The position numbers and the translations under genes are program-made. 64,000 nt of DNA. Origin: Saxidomus purpurata (taxonomy: Eukaryota > Mollusca > Bivalvia > Venerida > Veneridae). The notes beneath the pieces were generated by a model. It did no database searches. It was given only the letters and a program-made list of their open reading frames with translations, and was not told the DNA's origin. The stretch is taken from contig JAFMSR010000003.1 in NCBI GenBank assembly GCA_022818135.1, positions 34,400,494 to 34,464,493 on the forward strand. The letters are read 5' to 3'. Below, piece after piece: positions 50,778-59,850 of this stretch; within the stretch, counting starts at the first letter, position 1; each line of letters begins with the position of its first letter.

Positions 50778-51141
50778 GCCTGGGCAACCAAAATCAAAAA
50801 TTTTGAAAAATCTCCTCTGTTATCTCCATTTTAAGATAAAATCCCAGTAATTTACCATAGGTACCTCCTTCCCAAATTCATTCTACCAATTTTGGTAGTA
50901 AAATTCATAAATTCTTCTCAGAAACTATTCAGTATCAGATGCTGAAATAGTTTTTATAGGAATGAGACCCTTAAAGTCATGTCAGTTCGTCAAAAACATG
51001 GCTCGGTAATGGGAAAAAATAGTACATGTATATATACATGTAGTAAATGTTTAAAAAAATCTTCTTTTCGGTGACCATTGGTCAGATTTTAAAATAATTT
51101 CACAGGATTGATACTTATATAATAGTATTCGTGAACACTAG

Positions 51142-51316
51142 TACAGTTAAAACTGTGTCAATGGTCTTATTTTCAGTAGCAAATCCTAAGGTGTCTCAGC
51201 TGCCCATTTAAACTTAAGTACAAACGTCTGTATTTAGCAAACACCATCTTTAAGTGGATGTAGTTTTAATATTTAAGACATCCCGTGATTAGATGCTAAG
51301 GACAGGTTTGACTGTA
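51142..51316. mobile_element. ~175-bp MITE
   Basis: The left end reads TACAGTTAAAACTGTGTCAA and the complement of the right end reads TACAGTCAAACCTGTCCTTA, an imperfect inverted repeat. The same terminal phrase (ACAGTCAAACCTGT) occurs at 43454, suggesting a multi-copy family. Confidence 0.5.
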
Positions 51317-51755
51317 TCCCAATTATACATTGTAATTTGTTAAGTTTTCAGTTTCTAATGTTGAGGATCATTATGTTCAGTGACTGCAGTTAAAATCATC
51401 GTAGAAAGCTTCCCGTGTACAGTCACTGTTGCTATCAGAACAGCAAAGCATGCGCAACTTCCCATCGCAACGATGCGGTACCTAGAATGAAACGGAGCCT
51501 GGTCAGTTTGATATGGCTAGGCGGTGATGCAGCTAAAGACTTCGCGAACTTGATAATTATGGTTCATGCCAGCAAAATTCATAATCGAGTTAGTAAACTT
51601 TTTCGAGAAAACTGCGATTGTGATCTTTCCTCAAAACTTTAATTTCATGCAATAGAACACTTCTCCAAACACTTCTTTGAGAGAAAAGGCTAACACATAT
51701 ACAAAAAAATGTATGTAAAGTTTTTTGAATATGATCATAATACATGTAAAAGCGA

Positions 51756-52791
51756 TTAATCTTCACTGATCATAAACCCAGAGAAGTGGGACATGTAGTC
51801 GTCTGCCTTGCCAATCTGGAAACCGTGCACCACGCTGTTGCCATAGATACAGGATAACCAAATGTCGTCACCAGCATTCAAATGCATCACAAGTGAAGTA
51901 CTTCGTGCCATCCAAATACTGAGAGTGTTGGCAAACAGATAACCCACGTGATTTGACGCATTGTTCTTCACAAACGCAACATGATATTGCGTGTTCGGTG
52001 TTGGCGTCAAAGTTGCGCTTATTTGGTAAGTACCATTTCTAGGAGCTCTGAACATACCATGCCTGCTGTCGTAGCCAGATCCTGTATTGAGCCGAACTTT
52101 GTCAAAAATGAGGGGCTGGTCATTGGCACAGGAATCAATGCGGTGTGATAGCGAAGCCATAAATGCTGGTGTTTGGCGTTTTTTGGTTGACACACCTGAA
52201 GATGTAATCATTTTTACCATTAAAACTACGTAACAGTTACAGTCGCCTCTTCGCCCTTGAACAAACCCATTGAGTAACCGGGCAAACTTGGCAAGCTCCG
52301 GCACTATTCTATAAATATTGTAGAGATGCACTATTTAGCACTAGAAAACAATACTGATTCTTTCTACAGTCAAGCCGTTGAATTAGGAATTAAAATAAGT
52401 TAAAGAGACTTAGCACGGTATTTACATGTACAATGTATAAGAATAAATAAGTTTCTATCAAACTGGAGTTTCTACTCCCGCCAGTTGTAGAGAACACCAT
52501 CCAGCCACTCACCGCATACTTCGGACTCAGAAATGATAACATTTAGCATCTCGAAACGGATTTATATTCTGTTTATTTCATAAGACACCGACAGTTCTGC
52601 CATAATCCAAATACTGAACCTAGTAGTCTACCTGATTCTTCCAATGTCTTTATCTGCTGCTCCAAGGTAGCTACATTTGCTTCCAGTTTTACTAGTAGCT
52701 GTAGAATTTCATGATTGGTTGGTTGTTCTGAAACGAAACTTCCGACGCATTTAAAAACAACTACTGCCAGTAACAGCAATCGCGAATCCAT
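51756..52791 (-). CDS. secreted C1q-domain protein, gene 2 (two exons)
   Basis: On the minus strand, exon 1 is 52791-52632 and exon 2 is 52195-51756, joined in phase 1 (CAG|GTAGAC donor, ATCTTCAG acceptor) to give 199 residues. There is a signal peptide (MDSRLLLLAVVVFKCVGS), a short coiled-coil-like helix (LQLLVKLEANVATLEQQIKT) and one C1q domain (YDSRHGMFRAPRNGTYQI, HVAFVKNNASNHVGYLF, SLVMHLNAGDDIWLSC, terminal SHFSGFMISED). It is clearly paralogous to the gene at 49270-50402, with the same length, intron position and intron phase, and is transcribed towards it. No collagen region is present. The helix may drive trimerisation; the function is probably lectin-like recognition, which is inference. 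Confidence 0.9.
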
Positions 52792-52799
52792 TTCATCAA

Positions 52800-53920
52800 G
52801 CAAGACTGTTGCTATAAAGCAGTGCTTATTGAATGTATTACATTTACATGTATTTACAAAACGGAATAAGAGCCGAGAGTGATATGTGTCAAGCTTACAT
52901 CTAGGCCTTATATAGTGATTAAATGCCAAACTCACCAAGTTTACCCCTGTTAACGTTCATAAGCATAGTTTCATCTCTAAATGTGAGAAACAAGAGTAAA
53001 GAGGCCACTATATCTACTGCCACTCCAAAGGATGTCTTACTTTTTTATCAATATTTCATATAAAAAGAATTTATAAGAGAGTCACGAAAAGCACTGTATC
53101 ACATACTTTGGGAATAATCGCAGCCTCAGCTGACTTTATTATATACTTGTATGCTCTTGAGGAATCAAACTCTCTTAGTAGAGGCAAGGTCCGTATATAC
53201 GGACCCTGGTAGAGGGGTACAAAGTGAAAGGTCCTACAAAACCGTTTCTAAATCTGACCAGACTACGAGAATAAATCATTTAATGTAAACGAGAGGGCCA
53301 CGATGGCCCTATATCGCTCACTTGAGTCAACAAAATACATGAATACACATCGAAGATTTACATATGTATCGGTATATGGGTGGGTGGGGTTAATGCGTCT
53401 CCTTGGCAATGATTCGGATAAATAGAAATGCCCTGTACGTCTGCAGAGATGGTAGTCAATGACACTGATTTGGTTGGCCTGATAATGTCACAGATATCTT
53501 TTTGCCGAAAGAAAACTTGAAAATCATTCCAACATTTGATAGTTCTCTTTTTCTGTGGAAATACTAGTACTACTTTTTTAAATTAAAACTGGCGTTAAAA
53601 ATGTTATCACATATTCCATGATTTTACCTACTAGTGACTTTACTGCATTCTAACCGTGATTGTGTTTCATATGAAATCGGATAGAAAATGTGGCGTCAGA
53701 GTCTGGCAACGTTTATCTACGATTTGACAGTGGCCAGCTTTGGTCCTAATTCTATAGAATGAACAGATAAAATTGAAAATTGTGACCTCTCAGTGAAGTG
53801 TTTTGAAAGATTTTGCTCTAACCTGATGAAGTGTTACCAGACAATATTAAAATCTGGCAGTTCTAAGAAAATCACAAGGAAAATGTTATTTATTGGCAAT
53901 TGCTTGATTTTGTATTGTAG
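52800..53920. other. gene-free stretch upstream of C1q gene 2
   Basis: I see no supported gene. The 52800-53200 part would contain the promoter of the minus-strand C1q gene, but no convincing TATA box or other motif stands out. The phrase GAGGGCCACGATGGCCCTAT at about 53292 is a short inverted motif that looks like the end of a dispersed repeat. Confidence 0.4.
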
Positions 53921-53924
53921 ATTT

Positions 53925-54830
53925 TCTTTTTGATTTGATTTGAAAAGGATTTTATCAAGGACCGTCCAAAAGCTACATGTGTAGCTTATTTTTGGATGAG
54001 TCCCCAGCATGTCCCCGTCATGCCTAGAAAAAAGAATTTTGAAGCCGAAAAAGGAGAAATTTACCTGACTGCAATTTCCAGGCAGTATCACCAAGCCTTA
54101 CTGTGGTGATATTTTCAATGAGTGCTCTAGAGGTAGTGATCGCCTTGTGAATGAGCAGCAGGTGCTCCAGTAGTCTCTCACGACAGAAGTTCGCTGTCTA
54201 ACAGTGACTGAAAAGGCTTCTCAAGAGACTTCGCATGCACGTCTCCCACATGCTGAGAATCCTTCGCATTCACTGCTCAGAGACTGGGGTGAGTACACAA
54301 ATTAAAAACTCACCAGGGCGACAGGAGTGAATTTAGCTCCACCCAAGGCGCGGGCGGGCCAACTAACACAAAAAAGGTGTTCAGCCAGCACACCACCCAC
54401 TCCTCAGCTCCCCAAAATGCCAACAAGCACACTGGTAGAGTGGTGGACATCTCACACCGGAGGTCTTCAGTGCTGCGCTGGTTATTACAAACGACCCTTG
54501 TCAGAGTCATCCTCTCTTTGTTAGCTGAGGCCCAGACAATTACTAGATCGATGTACCGAATTACGAGTGGACCAAAGTCCTGTTGTGTGTGTTGATCTAC
54601 TTTCAGTTGAGACCCCACGCCTACTCCGCGACGTGCACGGCACGAGGGGCAGAGAGCAGTGTGTAGATCTTCATTCGTATCGTATATATTTGAAGCCGAA
54701 AAAGGAGAAATTAACCTGACTGCAACTTCCAGGCAGTATCACCAAGCCTTACTGTGGTGATATTTTCAATGAGTGCTCTAGAGGTAGTGATCGCCTTGTG
54801 AATGAGCAGCAGGTGCTCCAGTAGTCTCTA
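53925..54830. repeat. repeat mosaic with a 140-bp direct duplication
   Basis: The segment from TTGAAGCCGAAAAAGGAGAA to GGTGCTCCAGTAGTCTCT occurs at 54041-54178 and again at 54690-54828 with only a few differences. A second phrase, ACTAGATCGATGTACCGAAT, occurs at 54542 and 54846. A diverged relative of the 53925-54090 part is found at 55155-55330. The intervening 54181-54690 is GC-richer than its surroundings and is not recognisable as a gene. Confidence 0.75.
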
Positions 54831-54879
54831 GAGGCCAAGACAGTTACTAGATCGATGTACCGAATTACGAGTGGAGGCT

Positions 54880-55155
54880 TTATCGTTGGTACCGGTTTCC
54901 CATATGACCAACGCCCCCAGAAGAGATTAGTTATATAAGGTTTCGGAGGATAGTGCAAGATACAGAAAGCATCCCAATTCCAGAGACATCCCTGGTTCTT
55001 ATACATGCCAGGTGTATAGCACCCATACATGGGACCTCGGTTTTAGTCTCATCCGAAAACTGTTAGTAATTTTAGTTGGTCAGCCCCAGGAATCGAACCC
55101 ACTACCCCGAGATTACAAGTCCCGTGCTCTACCGATAGAGCTGACCGGGCTGACA
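54880..55155 (-). mobile_element. tRNA-derived SINE
   Basis: Read on the minus strand, the head (about 55152-55083) is tRNA-like: GCCCGGTCAGCTCTATCGGT (A box region), an anticodon arm CGGGACTTGTAATCTCG with anticodon TGT (threonine-like), and a B box GGGTTCGATTCC. The 3' acceptor strand no longer pairs properly with GCCCGGT, and a non-tRNA body follows (AACTAAAATTACTAACAG and on to CTCTTCTGGGGGCGTTGG). This is the structure of a tRNA-related SINE rather than a functional tRNA gene. The downstream limit is uncertain. Confidence 0.7.
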
Positions 55156-55499
55156 TTTTTTCATTTTGATTTGATTTCAAGCAAATTTTATAAAGTTCCG
55201 TCCATAAGAGCTAATATGTTAGCTTGATTTTGTGGATGAGACCTCGGCATGTCTCCCATCATGCCTATACCTCTCAAGTGTTTCTGATTCCGAAATAGGA
55301 GAAATTTACCTGACTGCAATTTCCATCCAGTATAACCAAAGATTGAATTTGATTGGTTGCCAAAGAGTAGGTCAATCATGGCGACCAATGAGATCTAGGG
55401 TGACTTTGTTTTTTCATTCGACATTGCCGAATTTATATACAGGCCATATGGACATGGTCTGATGCCTCTGACAATATTTTATGCTGATTATGTATTGTA

Positions 55500-56090
55500 A
55501 AAAAAAACAATTTTCCCTATATAAGCCTATGTTAAATCAATCGAACCTTGACCGGGGGGGTCATCATTTGAACAACCTTGGTAGAGGTCCAGTAGGCAAA
55601 GCTGCATACTAAATATCTAATCCTATGCATTCTGGTTTTGGAAAAGATTTTTAAATTTATTCCTATACAAGCCTTTTTAAAATCAAGTGACCGCTGGGTA
55701 GGGTCGATTTTGACTTCGGGATCATAATTTTAACACTATTGCTAGAGGTTCACTAGGCAATGCTACATGCCAAATATCTTAGCTCAGGACTTTGGGTTTC
55801 AGAGAATAAGAATTTTAAACTTTTTCCTATAAAAACTGCAGGGTCAATTTTGAACGGAGGGTTATGATTTGATCACTCTTGGTAGGAGTTCACTACGTTA
55901 TGATACATACCAACTATCTAAGCTTCAGGGCTTCTTGTTTTTGAGGTTTTTAAAGTTTTTCCCTTCCATTTCTATGGCAACCAGAGATCTGCATGGAATA
56001 CACTTTTTTAACAGCCCTGGTAAAGGACCATTCCTGTGAAGTTCGATCAAAATTGGCCAAGTGGTTTAGATTTAGATTTTTAGTTTTGCA
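55500..56090 (-). repeat. interspersed repeat, reverse copy
   Basis: This is the reverse-orientation relative of 47480-48400. The segment at 55980-56065, with AGATCTGCATGGAATACACT and GTTCGATCAAAATTGGCC, is the complement of 47577-47680. Several ~150-base tandem-like units contain ATGCTACATGCCAAATATCT. Confidence 0.65.
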
Positions 56091-56121
56091 TAAATGAGCC
56101 GATGTAAAATCCAGTGACCCC

Positions 56122-56504
56122 GGGTATGGTTGGCCATCGCCACCAAAAATAATTAATTAAGCCGCGGTAAAAATATTTAAGCTCCGGCATAAATATGATT
56201 TAAGCCGCGGTTAAAATATTTTAGCTCCGGCATAAATATGATTTTAGCCGCGGCATAAATATTTAAGCTCCGGCATAAATAGGATTTAAGCCGCGGTTAA
56301 AATATTTAAGCTCCGGCATAAATATGATTTTAGCCGCGGCATAAATATTTAAGCTCCGGCATAAATATGATTTAAGCCGCGACTAAAATCATATTTATGC
56401 CGGAGCTAAAATATTTTAACCGCGGCTTAAATCATATTTATGCCGGAGCTAAAATATTTTTACCGCGGCTTAATTATTTTTGGTGGCGATGGCCAACCAT
56501 ACCC
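56122..56504. mobile_element. 383-bp near-palindromic MITE with internal GC-box repeats
   Basis: It begins GGGTATGGTTGGCCATCGCC and the complement of its end begins the same, giving a perfect inverted repeat of about 50 bases (through ACCAAAAATAATTA). The interior alternates two short blocks, TTAAGCCGCGGTTAAAATAT and TTAAGCTCCGGCATAAATAT, about five times in one orientation and then in the opposite one. The whole sequence could fold into one long hairpin. It lies inside the repeat family of 55500-57060. Confidence 0.85.
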
Positions 56505-57115
56505 AGGAAGGGTCGTCGTCATTTTTGACCTGGGGTCGTTATAAGAACAATCAGTAGGCAATGCTACATACCACATATCTAAGCTCTAGGCCTTGTCGTT
56601 TTTCCTGTAAAAGCCTGCGTAAAATCAAGAGACCCCTGGATGGGGCCACACTAGACAGCGTAATACACCAAATATCTATGGTTTTGCAGGTTTTTAAAGT
56701 TTTCCAATATAAATCTATGTAAAGCAAGTGACACCCATGATAGGGTCAATCTTAATCCTTAGGGACATGATCTGAACAGGTAGAGGTTCACTACAACGCT
56801 TCGTACCAAGTAAAATCAAATGCACCTAAAAAATGGGGCCAGGCACGATTTGAACAATCTTGGTAGAGGTTAACTCTGCAATGTTACACGCCAAATATGT
56901 AAGCTGTACGCCATGCGGTTTCAGAGCTTTTTAAAGTTTTTCTTAATTGTTGCCATAGCAACCAGACTTCTGACATAAAATTCTTTGAGCTTCAATAGAG
57001 CTCCATTTAAGGAACATCCCTGCCATCTTTCATTAACATTGGCCCAGTGGTTTTCGAAGAGAGTGCGTTTGAATGAAATGGTGGACAGACAGACATACGA
57101 TACTACATAATTATG
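56505..57115 (-). repeat. continuation of the interspersed repeat
   Basis: After the palindromic element, units of the same type resume (ATGCTACATACCACATATCT, then TTGCCATAGCAACCAGACTT). They end near GTGGACAGACAGACATACG at 57082. This suggests that one repeat was interrupted by the 383-bp element. Confidence 0.55.
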
Positions 57116-57122
57116 GCGAGTG

Positions 57123-57256
57123 GTCCCAATACCTGCACCACAGAGCATCCCAATACCTGCACCACAGGGCATCCCAATACCTGCACCACAGGGCATCCCA
57201 ATACCTGCATCACAGAGCATCCCAATACCTGCACCACAGAGCATCCCAATACATGA
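57123..57256. repeat. 24-bp minisatellite, about 5.5 copies
   Basis: The unit is CCCAATACCTGCACCACAGAGCAT (24 bases), with an A/G variant in AGAGCAT/AGGGCAT and one CATCAC variant. Because 24 is a multiple of three, it keeps all frames open and creates spurious repetitive ORFs on both strands. Confidence 0.9.
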
Positions 57257-57359
57257 ATAAAAGACGGACAGGTAAATGGTGGGGGCATAAACATTTCTCA
57301 ACCACAATTTACTAAAGATTTACACAATCCAAGTCACAGCTAAAATATGTTAGGTTCAG

Positions 57360-58552
57360 TGAATAATCTAGCCGTGCGTCCTGCGTCATAGACGCACAAA
57401 AACTGCAAAGGACGCAAAGATTTGAAATATGTGCGTCCTTTAGGACGCAAAACGTAAAAGTGACTCTTGGGTATATGCTCGCGGCAGTTTGTTTAAAAGA
57501 ATATCGTCCACGAACTTGCGTTTCCTGCGAGTATTTAGAAGAATTTTCACATGAAATCGTTAAAAAACCGCGGCACTTGCGGGTGTTAAATCGCGGTACT
57601 TAGAGTGGTGTTTGAGACAACTAAAGGACTTTAAATTAGAATTATTTTTCGTGAAAAATTGTATACACGTATTTTTTTTACTTTTGTACATTTATCAAAT
57701 TCGAAAATATTTGCCGACCAACGTACATTTGTATAGCTTGATATAGTGCATAACCAAAATAAAACTTACTCATATCATACATTGTCTATTCCAAACTAGT
57801 TTTTATAATCCAAAATAATCAGACCCGTCAAAATATTCGGTCTTTTTAATGCCACGTGCTTCGCTCGGATCAAACGAAACTCGGCGTCGGCATACGTGCT
57901 TTGATCTCGTAACACCTGCGGCTTTATGAGTGAGAGAAGGTTCGTTGTAGAAATTATTTTATTCGACAAAGTTAATTCTTTAAAATAAATATATTGTAGA
58001 AGAAAATTGTTACTTAGAAAAAATCGGCTTGAAGCGCCGCGATTTTGTTATAAACATAACGTTTATTTTAAGTAAAGAATAGTTGGAACTTATTTATGTT
58101 AATTAAGTCAATTGAAAATACTTTTCGCATTCACAAATTATCAAACGTTACTCAATCAGTGGTGTCACATAGCTCGAAATTTCAAAATTGACGTAGTTAG
58201 TTTGTCATCCTTTATGAATGCTCGTATTTTTCACACCTGAGTGACAAATGCTAATTGGAGAATAAACCTCGACTAATTACAGCAGAGTTTTTAACGGAAA
58301 TAAATATTTAAAATCTACGTAAAAGGTAATTAATATTTTCAGTAACTCAATACTTTAAGAAACAATTATATTTGAAAAAAAACAACAACATATCACAGCG
58401 GCGATTCGCAACGAAAATAATTCGGCGGGGATATCCGATTCTATTTTCTGACTTTTTCGGAAAGGGACTCATTGTTTCATTGCTGGGACTCATTGTTTTG
58501 AAAAATGTGCGTCCCAGGGACCCATATAAATCAAAACCTAGATTATTCACTG
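57360..58552 (-). mobile_element. ~1.19 kb TIR element, copy 2
   Basis: This is an inverted full-length copy of 36373-37545. It begins CAGTGAATAATCTAGCCGTG and ends CTAGATTATTCACTG. The hexamer TAGGTT stands immediately outside both ends (before 57360 and after 58552), a plausible target-site duplication. No transposase ORF is seen. Confidence 0.85.
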
Positions 58553-58559
58553 TAGGTTG

Positions 58560-59850
58560 CAACATTTCTAAAGGAAGAGTGGACATGATCAACAAGTCTG
58601 ATTTTCTTTACTTCTGTATTTGATGTCAATATGAACTATAACAAATTTTGTCTCATAATTATATAATCAATATGGAGTTATTTTGAATACTAATAATCCA
58701 TTTAAACCGAATGAACATTTTTCTTAAAGAAGTATACAAAGTTATGTTTTAATTTACATGGCTGAACTGTACTGACAAATTTTGTAGCAAATCATGGTAA
58801 ACGATGGTTACTTTTTCTTTAAGTTATGTACAACAAAGCTCTAAAAATAAACACTTTCTTTACTTCAAACAAGGCCTACGGTATGGTATCAGTCAATTTG
58901 GCTTGATCCTATCAAAGACTAAGCATTAGTACAAAGATTGGATGGATCTGGAAAATTAATAAAGTCAACTGAGGTATGAACAATGTTTTAGTCTCGTTTC
59001 CAATTAGGGCCAATCAAACTGAAACAATCATAAACACAATATATTATAGGATTCACTCAATCACCGACTTATGTTCTACATGTGTATAAAGTGAAATGAA
59101 ATTAAATGATAAAGTGTTTCAAAAAAAAAAAAATACAAAACATATTGCCATTCTTTCACCTTGTTATTGGACTACTGGTAAACACCTACGTTTTCATCAT
59201 CTTTCAACTGTACTTCATACACAGTACAAGTACCAAGTCATGTATTACTAGTTGAGCGACTTCTAAATTTTGGAGGTATTCATATTTACAAATTGAAAAG
59301 TTTTCTTTCACTCAAATCTTATGTGACTGACACCCCTTCCCGCATACCTCAAAAACTGAATGCCAAACTTTGAACACAGACAGTAACTCATGTATAAACC
59401 AATGTAAACAACAGCACCAACATTTCCACTTAGAGCAAAACCATTCACACTTTCAAAATACTCCATTCCAATGAACTGCATACAACATTCAAACACCAAT
59501 CATGTATGATAGATATGCAGTGAAATTAAAAGTAACTTGGAACATGCAAGTAGTTAAGTTCTCGTAATAAATAAACTTACTTCTGTTCTTGAACTGACAA
59601 TCACTGGTTCTAATTAATAACATATAAACCGGTACAGATTCATAAGACACTTGTATGTCCTTGCACAAATTCTTTACAATACTTTATGTTTCATTGTCCC
59701 TCAACACCACTTTATTCAATATACAAATGTCAACAAGTGTATATAACATCAAACAAAATGCATGATCTTTGTAACACAAATAAATCTGGTCACACAATTT
59801 AACAAAATGTACACAAGTTTATCAATAGCTCCTCTGTTACACTACATAGT
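58560..59850 (-). other. probable NOLC1 3' UTR / intergenic
   Basis: AT-rich sequence without supported ORFs. A TTTATT (AATAAA on the minus strand) at 59711-59716 lies about 135 bases after the NOLC1 stop and is a possible poly(A) signal. Nothing else stands out. Confidence 0.4.

Noticed and set aside
54310..54618. Overlapping ORFs of 65-102 codons in the GC-richer patch
   Set aside because: They overlap on both strands, have no family resemblance and lie in a duplicated repeat mosaic.
55083..55152. Functional tRNA-Thr gene
   Set aside because: The acceptor stem does not close in the canonical position and a SINE body follows, so it was annotated as a SINE.
57073..57315. Repetitive ORFs on both strands (HHRASQYL-type)
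   Set aside because: They are products of the 24-bp minisatellite.
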